A DNA stretch of 64,000 nt, taken from IMG/VR virus record IMGVR_UViG_3300045051_000909, positions 126,001-190,000 of that record. One strand, given 5' to 3'. This DNA comes from a virus. Every line of letters begins with the position of its first letter. The first letter of the stretch is position 1. Below, one piece after another: positions 16,887 through 23,828 of this stretch. The notes under the pieces were generated by a model. The model searched no databases. It worked only from the letters and a program-made list of their open reading frames with translations, and was not told the DNA's origin. A program made the translations under genes and the position numbers.

Positions 16887-17597
16887 ATGAGTATTACGGA
16901 GAAGGTCAAGGCCGCTGTTACCAAGGCGTACCAGGCATGGCAGGGCGTATCTTCTTCGTTCCAGCCCCACCGGGGCTTGTTCGAAGAAGACACATCCGCG
17001 ACCGTCCTGATGTGCGCTGCAAAGAGGCGGCTAGGCCCTGAGTTCTTGGCCTACGAGCCGGAGACGCTTTGGCTCGAGCTTGACCCCACTCCATTGAATC
17101 GAGACAAGCTGATGGCGGGGATCGCGCTGGCGACATACCCGTCCTTCTACTGGGATTACTCCGTATTCGGTCACACGGTACTCGCCTTGAACGACGAGGC
17201 GGTCTTCCCGGAGAGCCTTCCCAAGCCAACACTTGAGCAGCTGGTCTGGGGCGTCTTCGAGGCTGAGCTTATTCTGGCCCTCACCGAGGATGGTCCTATT
17301 ACCCCCGAATTCGGGGATGACATCGCGGCGTACGTAGCCGCATGCCTGCATGCACAGGGTGTTATTTACACGCCCGAGAATCTTCGATTCGCACAGCCGT
17401 ATCTGGATAAGCTGATCTCGAAGGAAGCGAAGGAGCTCCAGGCCAAGGTAAAGGACCTGTGGGCGCCGCTCGCCAGCCGCACCGCCTTCGAGGATGTGAC
17501 CCCTGAGGACGATGCGGCTGGCGTGCAGCTGACCCATCTTGTGCGAGCCCAACTTTACTTCGTAAAGCGGGCCGATGCGCTTACCTCCGCACTTTAG
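16887..17597 (+). CDS. Protein of unknown function upstream of terminase
   Basis: A 236-residue protein. ATG 16887 comes 4 bases after the preceding stop; an upstream in-frame start at 16863 would overlap that gene. The sequence is mostly helical with several aromatic blocks (YPSFYWDYSVFGH, about 80-92) and ends with a helical LVRAQLYFVKRAD. Size, position and strand would fit a small virion or neck protein made with the terminase, but no family motif is visible. It converges with the AAA+ gene, overlapping it by 4 bases. Confidence 0.65.
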   Translation: MSITEKVKAAVTKAYQAWQGVSSSFQPHRGLFEEDTSATVLMCAAKRRLGPEFLAYEPETLWLELDPTPLNRDKLMAGIALATYPSFYWDYSVFGHTVLALNDEAVFPESLPKPTLEQLVWGVFEAELILALTEDGPITPEFGDDIAAYVAACLHAQGVIYTPENLRFAQPYLDKLISKEAKELQAKVKDLWAPLASRTAFEDVTPEDDAAGVQLTHLVRAQLYFVKRADALTSAL

Positions 17598-18868
17598 CGC
17601 TTGGGCATCGGATCCGGCGCAGCCTTGCCGCCCTTGAGCGCCCGCTCGAAGTCGTTGTGCGACTTCATCAGACGATGATTGATCTCGAGCCAGAGCTTGT
17701 CGGTCTGGAGCTCGTTGGTCAACACCTTCATGTACTGCCGGTTCGAGTTCTGGCGTTCGGGGTCTCCGGACTCGGAGGCCGAACCCAGCATCGAGAAGAA
17801 CGCCTGGGCGAGCTCGTCAGGCATGTCGTGCCAGAACAACGCGAGCTGGTTGGCGATCTCCACGGGCTTGGGGCGCTCGTTGAACAGGAAGTGGGCCACG
17901 GTCTCGATGAGCTTCGGGTACTCGCCACCCGGCTCTTCCTTGAGCGACAGCACGCGCTCACGGAGCTTGGACTTCGCCTTGTACTTGAAGAGGATCTCGT
18001 CGGGCGAGATGCGCACTTCGTTGTTGCGGACGTACTCGACGACCGAGCGCGCCAGGGTCGGGTTGATCGACATGCTCAGCCGGTTCTCTGCCCGCTCGCT
18101 GGTGATGGGCTCGCCCGCGGCCTCGAGGTTGTAGAGGCTGAGCGAGACCGTCTGCCAGGTTGCAGGGCAGGCGAACTGCTTGTTGCCGTCGCGGTCGGCG
18201 TCACGGTAGAGCAGCTTGGGCTCCGTCTGGAGGAACTTCAGCACCCAGGGGTGGCAGGGCTTCGCCATGCCGTCGGTGTGGTGGAACTCATCGGTCTTGG
18301 CGTGCTGGAGCCAGTCGGTGAAGGTGGCGTAGACGTAGCACTTCATCAGCCGGCGATTGATGGCCGGGTTGGTCTCGATCTTGGAGACGTTGTACTGCGC
18401 CGTCGAAGGATTCATCAAGGCCACGATGATGCACTCGTCCGGGAGCTCGTAGTTGTAGATGCCCCGATCCTCGAGCAGCTTGAAGAACATGGCGATGGCG
18501 TGCGACTGCCCCTGGTTGATCTCATCGAAGAGGACGATGCACTTCTCGCCCTTCTTCGGGTAGTCCTCCGGGACCGCGATCTTGAAGTGCCCGGTGTCGT
18601 CCGCGCGCTGCGGCACGCCGGCGCCGATGAGGCTGAATTGGCTGGTGCGGATGTCGACGACGCGCATCTTGTACTTGCGCGCGAGTTGGTGGACGATCTG
18701 CGACTTGCCGACACCGGCTTCAGAGATCGCACAGAGAACGCCGCGCTTCTGGTTCTGCTTGATCGTGAGTTCGAGGTTCCAGGAGAACTCCCCGAGGGTG
18801 ATCTTGGGGATCCCGTACTTGTCGTAGTATGCTTCCTGCTGCGGAGCCTTGTCTTGTCCGTTAGCCAT
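17594..18868 (-). CDS. MoxR-family AAA+ ATPase
   Basis: A 424-residue ATPase. Walker A ISEAGVGKSQ lies near residue 50 and Walker B CIVLFDEINQG near 110. A sensor-like IIVALMNPS lies near 145 and an Arg-containing INRRLMKCY near 165. The C-terminal half is helical. MoxR-type ATPases act as chaperones with VWA-domain proteins, and such a protein is encoded at 14193-15812. ATG 18868 is chosen because AGGAG precedes it by 10 bases; the longer frame to 19039 runs antisense through the terminase. It is divergent from the terminase gene. Confidence 0.85.
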   Translation of the reverse strand: MANGQDKAPQQEAYYDKYGIPKITLGEFSWNLELTIKQNQKRGVLCAISEAGVGKSQIVHQLARKYKMRVVDIRTSQFSLIGAGVPQRADDTGHFKIAVPEDYPKKGEKCIVLFDEINQGQSHAIAMFFKLLEDRGIYNYELPDECIIVALMNPSTAQYNVSKIETNPAINRRLMKCYVYATFTDWLQHAKTDEFHHTDGMAKPCHPWVLKFLQTEPKLLYRDADRDGNKQFACPATWQTVSLSLYNLEAAGEPITSERAENRLSMSINPTLARSVVEYVRNNEVRISPDEILFKYKAKSKLRERVLSLKEEPGGEYPKLIETVAHFLFNERPKPVEIANQLALFWHDMPDELAQAFFSMLGSASESGDPERQNSNRQYMKVLTNELQTDKLWLEINHRLMKSHNDFERALKGGKAAPDPMPKR

Positions 18869-18874
18869 CTGGTG

Positions 18875-18880
18875 TATACT
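18875..18880 (+). promoter_or_regulatory. Putative promoter element TATACT before terminase
   Basis: TATACT lies 29 bases upstream of the terminase ATG at 18910, in the 41-base divergent gap. It is the same hexamer seen before other plus-strand operons. Transcription from it would give a short leader holding the GGGAG ribosome site. Confidence 0.5.
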
Positions 18881-18909
18881 CCTGTGGAATTTGGGTGGTG
18901 GGAGACTGC

Positions 18910-20538
18910 ATGTATCAACTACCTGCAAAACGTCTTTCAGAAATCGCAGAATCTCTTTTGTGGTTGGACGGGACGCCTTTCTCGTTCCGGGACTACCCGA
19001 TGCATAAGGCGATCTACGATGGACGTTACAAGTCCACATTGATGATGTGTGGTCGACAGGTTGGGAAGTCTACCTCCCTGGCGAACTTCATCATTGCTGA
19101 GAGCATCTCGCTGCCGCACTTCAAGGAGTACTACGTCTCTCCTACAAAGGAGCAGACGCTGATCTTTTCCAATACCCGCGTTGGAAAGACGCTCGCCTAC
19201 TCACCGCTGGTGAAGAAGCATTTCCAGTCGCCAGAACATGCCGACCGAGTCCTGCACCGCGCTTATACCAACGGTAGCGAGAATGCTTTTACGTACGCGT
19301 GTGAAGATGCGGACCGCGCGCGTGGCTTCTCGGCTGATCGCTGTTCGTTCGACGAGTTCCAGGACATGCTCGCGGACGCAGTAGTTCCCGTCGTAGTGGC
19401 CTCGATGAAGAACTCAAAGTACCGCTACGAGACTTACACCGGTACGCCGAAGACGATGGAGAACGCGATCCAGGCCTACTGGGAGAAGTCGACTCAGAGT
19501 GAGTGGGTCATGAAGTGCGAGGGGTGTGGCAAGTACAACTTCGTCGTTAGCGAGAAGTCCATCGGTAAGCGCGGGCCGATATGCCTCGGCTGCGGCAAGA
19601 CCTTGAATCCACGCACAGGGTTCTGGGTGGACATGCACAAGCCTGAGCCGCCCCCAGGTTGGGACCCGACGACTGGCGTCGATTTCCGTTACATCAAGGG
19701 ATTCCACATCCCATCCCCGATCATGCCGCTCAACGTACCTACATGCCACGAAAGCGTGGATGGGCAGCGGGGAGCGCAGGAACGCTGGAACGACATCCTC
19801 ACGGATATGGAGAAGTTTGGTCCGTCGAAGTTCCGCAACGAGGTTCTAGGTGTGTCGGATGCTATTGGCCGACGACTGATCTCGCTTGAGGAACTCAAAT
19901 CGCTTTGTACGGGGCCCGCGTGTGAACGGCGCCCCGGGCACCAGACGAACATGAAAGGTGTGTCTGTCATTGTAGCGGGTGTCGACTGGTCGGGTGGAGG
20001 TACGTCAGGAGTATCCCGTACCGTCCTCTGGCTCTGGGGTTATGTGCCAGCAGAACAAAAATTGCGCACCTTGTTCTATAAGATTTTCCCAGGACAGAAC
20101 CCAGTTGCTGATGTTAAGGAGATCCTGGAGATCCTTGCAGCGTATAGCGTGACCATCGTGGTTGGTGACGCGGGAGAAGGAGCTCTCCCTAACTCAATGT
20201 TGCGTGATGCGCTTGGCCCGCACCGGGTCACCATGGTCCAGTACGGTTCGTATCAATGGCCCTGTCGCTGGAACGGGTTGGATAGGTACAACGCTGACCG
20301 TACGACGCTTATCGACAATTACTTGATGATCCTCAAGAAACAGGGCGTCGTATACCCGCCTTACGAGGAGTGCTCCGAGCCTATCAAGGATATCCTCAAT
20401 GTGTATGAGGAAGTCACTACGCTAGGCAAAAAAGTTTGGCGTCACGCGCCAACCCTGCCTGATGATAGTCTTCACGCGCAGATCTTCGGGTGGTTCGCGT
20501 TTAAGCTGCACACGACCGATCTGAAGTTCTATGCGTAA
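18910..20538 (+). CDS. terL: Terminase large subunit
   Basis: A 542-residue DNA packaging motor. The N-terminal ATPase has Walker A CGRQVGKST (about 47-55) and Walker B DRCSFDEFQD (about 140-149). A zinc ribbon (CEGCGKYNF, CLGCGK; about 200-230) is inserted between the ATPase and nuclease domains. The C-terminal RNase H-like nuclease shows acidic residues in VAGVDWSGGG (about 355), IVVGDAGEG (about 415) and a late DDSLHAQIFG. ATG 18910 is preceded by GGGAG. No small terminase subunit was recognised. The 2 kb structured region starts directly after its stop. Confidence 0.93.
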   Translation: MYQLPAKRLSEIAESLLWLDGTPFSFRDYPMHKAIYDGRYKSTLMMCGRQVGKSTSLANFIIAESISLPHFKEYYVSPTKEQTLIFSNTRVGKTLAYSPLVKKHFQSPEHADRVLHRAYTNGSENAFTYACEDADRARGFSADRCSFDEFQDMLADAVVPVVVASMKNSKYRYETYTGTPKTMENAIQAYWEKSTQSEWVMKCEGCGKYNFVVSEKSIGKRGPICLGCGKTLNPRTGFWVDMHKPEPPPGWDPTTGVDFRYIKGFHIPSPIMPLNVPTCHESVDGQRGAQERWNDILTDMEKFGPSKFRNEVLGVSDAIGRRLISLEELKSLCTGPACERRPGHQTNMKGVSVIVAGVDWSGGGTSGVSRTVLWLWGYVPAEQKLRTLFYKIFPGQNPVADVKEILEILAAYSVTIVVGDAGEGALPNSMLRDALGPHRVTMVQYGSYQWPCRWNGLDRYNADRTTLIDNYLMILKKQGVVYPPYEECSEPIKDILNVYEEVTTLGKKVWRHAPTLPDDSLHAQIFGWFAFKLHTTDLKFYA

Positions 20539-20574
20539 AAACTATCGTCGGGCAGTTTAGACTTGCTGAGCGGG

Positions 20575-20647
20575 CACCGACTCGCCGTCGGACCGTGGTC
20601 AGTAGAGGCTAGGCTTCGGATGACCTGGGTCCGACGGTGAATCGGTG
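20575..20647. other. Long-range stem at the terminase-proximal end of the array
   Basis: CACCGA (20575-20580) pairs with TCGGTG (20642-20647), and inside it the 10-base CCGTCGGACC (20585-20594) pairs exactly with GGTCCGACGG (20628-20637). This closes a domain distinct from the repeated modules. A direct repeat, CTTCGG(G)ACTCGCTAAG, follows at 20651-20667 and 20702-20717, and a perfect 10-bp hairpin with a CCC loop at 20725-20747. Confidence 0.7.
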
Positions 20648-20754
20648 TCGCTTCGGGACTCGCTAAGATCGACAGGTAGTGCTTGAGCCGCTACCGGTCG
20701 TCTTCGGACTCGCTAAGTGTTTAGTTTTCTGGACCCCGTCCAGAAAATTACAAC

Positions 20755-22490
20755 TTCGCAGAGCTAGTAGCGGCGTTGCGCCGCCTGCGAATTTTCGATT
20801 CGCACCAAGTCCTACTTTGGGGAACTCCATACACATCACGGAGCTCGGGAAACCGTCCTACTGAGGGGTTTGTCATCGGCCGCCGGCGCGCGCTACGTCC
20901 GGTGGACCCTTAATCGGCCTACGGCCGAGGATCACAATGCCGGCGTTACGCCGGCTCTCGTTTTCAAGACTAGGACAATGGGTACTGCGTCAGATTCGCT
21001 TTGGGGGCACAGTTCTGAAGAGCTCGGCGAGATGACACAGCTTCTTCGATCTCGAGATCCCTTTGTCGGCCGAAGGCCGAGGGCCGGTGTACTGGCGTTA
21101 CGCCAGTCGCTCGTCTGAGTGCCGAATCTGTAGGCTTACTTTGAGTGCGGCTCCGGCCACGTACGTGGTCCAGTCGCTGTCTATTTGGTTCCTATGGAAC
21201 CAGAGTACGGTGCTAACGTTACGTCAGCCTCGGTTCAATGAGCTAAGCCTGTAGGATCTACTTTGGGCGGGATGTCATTAAATGCTATTTATGACTTACT
21301 ATTTCCCTTAGACGTCACTAGAAGCCATTTTCCGGTCCGAAGGCCGGCGATGGCAGCGCTGACGTTACGTCAGCCGCCGGTATGCGCGCGCTAGATCCAC
21401 TTTGTGGTTCTCTTCAGGCGGAGGACCTCGTCGACCTGCATGACTGCGTGTGTCGAGAGTTCGTACGCCAGGCTACTCCGGCGAAGCCGGTGCAGTCAAT
21501 GCCAGCGTTACACTGGCCACCGTAACTGGTGCTGGATCATTTCAAGGTTCACTTCGTGGTGCCCTTCAGTGACTGGGAGACGTCTCGAGCTGTCCGCCTA
21601 TGGCATGTCATCTGAAGCACCTAGTCGGCCGAAGGCCGACAGTAATGTTGCTGGCGTTTCGCCAGCCGTCGGTAGTTGGACGCTGAACCTTATCTAGCCT
21701 TCTTTGTGCGAGCAGCTCGCGGTGACCTGCGCAGCTCCTTAATTAGCCTAAACGCGCTACTTAAGTTTCCGGTCACGAGCTTGACATTCTTCCGGGCCGA
21801 AGGCCCGATAGCGTATTGCTGGCGTCTCACCAGCCGTCGGATTGTCGACGCAAGGCTATGTATGTTGCAGATCTTTCTTCGTTCTCGCGGGGTACCGGCT
21901 TAAGCTCGAGGTGAAATACGTATATCGAGCGCCGCCTTTATCGGAGATGGTTCGAGGGGCGGACAACCTGCGGCGCCCGTAGCGTCAGCGAGCTAAGCTC
22001 GCCGAGCTAGGCTCGTGTAGACCCTCCACTTCGCGCCGGTGTCCTGGCATGAAGTAGCGGAGGGCGCCGCAGCGTAAGTCCGATGGTCCCAATGCCAGCT
22101 TTAAGCCGGCCATCGGAAGGCGCCGATGCAAAGATCTTTCACTTGGTGATCATCTCGAAGTTCTACGAGACGAGCGAGCCATCAGCTTGAGCCGAGAAAT
22201 GCTGTGCTTTTCGATGGCGAAAGCTGTGGCGAGGTTCGTCGAGTAGTTCTTCGCTGGAACGTATGCTCGCGTTTCGCGAGCGCCTAGCGATTAGGGCTGA
22301 AAGATACTCTTCCACTTTGGGGCCGACCTGGTGTGATCCACCCGCGGGCTTCATCTCCGAGCACAGCCGTGTAGCTCGAGCTGGCGTGATCCGTAGCGAA
22401 GCGTAGGATCAGAGCTAGCCGAGCGAAACGGACTGCGCAGGAGATGCAGCCCAGGTCTCAAATACCCGCGTTACGCAGGTTCCTGTGCTG
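20755..22490. repeat. Eleven copies of a P1-bulge-hairpin module
   Basis: Inner hairpins lie at 20770-20784, 20939-20955, 21091-21107, 21212-21228, 21358-21374, 21501-21517, 21650-21666, 21818-21834, 22094-22110, 22265-22281 and 22464-22480. Outer stems include TTCGCAG/CTGCGAA (20755/20785), CCGGCG/CGCCGG (21344/21375), CGGTG/CACCG (21488/21518), CCGAC/GTCGG (21636/21668) and CCGATG/CATCGG (22080/22111). Others are CGAG/CTCG (20926/20957 and 21078/21110) and CAGG/CCTG (22452/22482). The copy at 22265 has only a weak 4-bp P1. The loop-proximal CG-TTN-CG part is the most constant. Confidence 0.8.
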
Positions 22491-22506
22491 ACAGGGCTGG
22501 AAGAGA

Positions 22507-23058
22507 TTATGCGAATAGCTTGCTATAGAGCTCCATCAACTTCAGGTAGACCAGACGGCTGGTCCGAGCTCCATTGATCGCGCGGTGCGGATCCGGCTCC
22601 TTCGCAATGCCGAAGAACTCGCACAGCGTAGCCATACTGACGTACTTGAGCTTGTTCTGCTTGAACAGAGGCCACGCCATAGCCGCATTGTCGACCTTAT
22701 GGTAATGCCAGGTCGCCTTGCGGTTGGTGCGATTCACGAACGCGAGAAGGTGGCCCTCGTCGAAGCCGATGTTCTGGCCTACCAGGGTCACCTCCCGTGC
22801 CAGCTCACAGAACTGGTCTGCTGCCTGTTCACGCGTGTGGGTGGGCGCCCAGGTCCCAGGATTGTACCCGTTGACCTCAGCTGCCTTGAGTTCGAAGTTG
22901 TCGGGAGCGATTGGGTTTACGCGCGCCTCGAACTCCTGGATGACGCGCTGCCCATCAGGAGTGGTCAAAACTGCACCAATCTCGATGAGCTCGAACCGCA
23001 TCGGGTCCAGCCCCAGTGTCTCGGTGTCGGTGAACAGCAGATTACGATGGGCGGCCAT
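22507..23058 (-). CDS. DnaQ-like 3'-5' exonuclease (DEDD family)
   Basis: A 183-residue nuclease. Exo I motif LFTDTETLGLDP lies near residue 8, Exo II GQNIGFDEGHLL near 95, and the last motif HRAINGARTSRLV (His then a position usually Asp, here Asn-Gly-Ala) near 160. The family trims 3' ends of DNA or RNA; proofreading, RNA turnover (as in RNase T or oligoribonuclease) or repair are possible. ATG 23058 is chosen over the longer frame to 23121. The start overlaps the LSm-like gene by 17 bases, and the gene ends at the edge of the structured array. Confidence 0.82.
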   Translation of the reverse strand: MAAHRNLLFTDTETLGLDPMRFELIEIGAVLTTPDGQRVIQEFEARVNPIAPDNFELKAAEVNGYNPGTWAPTHTREQAADQFCELAREVTLVGQNIGFDEGHLLAFVNRTNRKATWHYHKVDNAAMAWPLFKQNKLKYVSMATLCEFFGIAKEPDPHRAINGARTSRLVYLKLMELYSKLFA

Positions 23059-23308
23059 GTTTGCGCTTTCCTTCGTGTCGGTTGACCTCGTCAGGGGTCG
23101 CTCGGCGGAAAGTACTGACATGCGAACGTGCGATTACGGGATCATCTGAACCCTGAGCTTCCCCTTGGATGCTCAGACTCTCGTCATCGAACGAGAGCAA
23201 CCGACCCACTATAGCACGGCCGCTCTGGAGGTACACAGTCACGACCTCGCCCAAAAGGTTCTCAAGTTTTTGGATCGCGAGGTTTTTTCGCTTCCGCTTA
23301 GGCGCCAT
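23042..23308 (-). CDS. LSm/Hfq-like small protein
   Basis: An 88-residue protein with a basic N-terminus (PKRKRKN) and then an Sm-like pattern. An N-terminal helix (IQKLENLLG) is followed by VVTVYLQSGRAIVGRLLSFD (Sm1-like beta strands) and a short variable loop. A second motif IARSHVSTFRRA resembles the YKHAIST end of Hfq Sm2. Sm-like rings bind RNA and pair or protect small RNAs. It overlaps the genes on both sides by 11 and 17 bases and lies only about 0.5 kb from the structured array. The fold call rests on pattern alone, so an unrelated small beta-barrel (SH3-like) is the main alternative. Confidence 0.65.
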   Translation of the reverse strand: MAPKRKRKNLAIQKLENLLGEVVTVYLQSGRAIVGRLLSFDDESLSIQGEAQGSDDPVIARSHVSTFRRATPDEVNRHEGKRKHGRPS

Positions 23309-23828
23309 TCGAATCGGCCGCAGAGGAGGCAGCCGGCGGCGGCACTTCCTTGAGCGCCACCTTCTCGCCAGTGCTCACCGCGACCTCCTCCTGCTCGGTA
23401 GCCGGCATGGTGACCTTGGTGGCGATGACCGAGGCTTTCGGAATGAGACCGTACGCGCCCGTTTCCGCGCGTGCGACGAACTCCCCGTAGGCCTTCTTGA
23501 GCCACGCGCCGTACTCGTAGTACTGCCCCCGAACCGCCGCGTCTGGAAGCTTGTAGCGCTTCGGCTCAGGCATGAACGGAGACAGCACCGCTTGGATGTC
23601 GAACTGGTCTCCTGCTGGCTGTTGCTGGTTGTCGAGTACCGGTGTCGACCGGAAACTCAGTTGTGCGGGCCACTCCAGGTAGGTGCTGCGTCCGTCTTCG
23701 GCAACGACCCGTCCCACGAGCTTGAGCCCGCTGACGTCGAAGATGGGCAGCCCCTCCTCACCCGGCCTCGTCAAGAGAGGCGAGCTCGGTTCGGACTTCT
23801 TCTTCGGAGTACGCTTGGTCTGCTTCAC
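23298..23828 (-). CDS. Protein of unknown function between polymerase and LSm-like genes
   Basis: A 176-residue protein with a basic start (KQTKRTPKKKSEP), a beta-rich centre (LKLVGRVVAEDGRSTYLEWP) and a Pro/Ala/Ser-rich end. Its ATG lies inside the polymerase gene (71-base overlap), an unusually long overlap. This argues that it is translated together with the polymerase or that its true start is further in; no ribosome site decides this. No family is recognised. It could be an accessory factor of replication by position. Confidence 0.6.
   Translation of the reverse strand: MKQTKRTPKKKSEPSSPLLTRPGEEGLPIFDVSGLKLVGRVVAEDGRSTYLEWPAQLSFRSTPVLDNQQQPAGDQFDIQAVLSPFMPEPKRYKLPDAAVRGQYYEYGAWLKKAYGEFVARAETGAYGLIPKASVIATKVTMPATEQEEVAVSTGEKVALKEVPPPAASSAADSNGA

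Larger units (their letters stand above)
20541..22500. ncRNA. Long structured non-coding region: tandem array of hairpin modules
   Basis: Nearly 2 kb without a credible gene between the terminase and exonuclease stops, packed with perfect short hairpins. One module recurs 11 times at mostly 120-200 base spacing. It has an outer stem P1 (4-7 bp), 8-9 unpaired bases on the 5' side (6 in one copy), and a mostly 7-bp hairpin with a 3-base loop, usually TTA (see the repeat entry). In several copies P1 is preceded by another hairpin with loop GAA, TAC or TAT. A motif near YACTTTG follows about 25-40 bases later. Stem sequences differ between copies but pairing is kept, the sign of selected RNA (or cruciform) structure. 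The transcribed strand is unresolved. GOLLD and ROOL are known large phage-associated RNAs; no match to them was recognised. Confidence 0.8.

Noticed and set aside
17657-19042. 461-codon plus-strand frame over the MoxR gene
   Set aside because: It is antisense to a clear AAA+ ATPase and has Leu/Val/Glu-rich shadow composition.
20755-22490. CRISPR array
   Set aside because: Repeats are not identical, spacing is irregular (121-276 bases), the repeat is a multi-stem module, and no cas genes are present (the two RecB/Cas4-like nucleases fit replication).
20541-22500. Several open frames of 60-97 codons in the structured region
   Set aside because: They lack ribosome sites, run through the hairpin modules in several frames and have shuffled-looking amino acid content.
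20541-22500. tRNA cluster
   Set aside because: No cloverleaf with a T-loop GTTC-type core and acceptor stem could be traced; the stems are short triloop hairpins.
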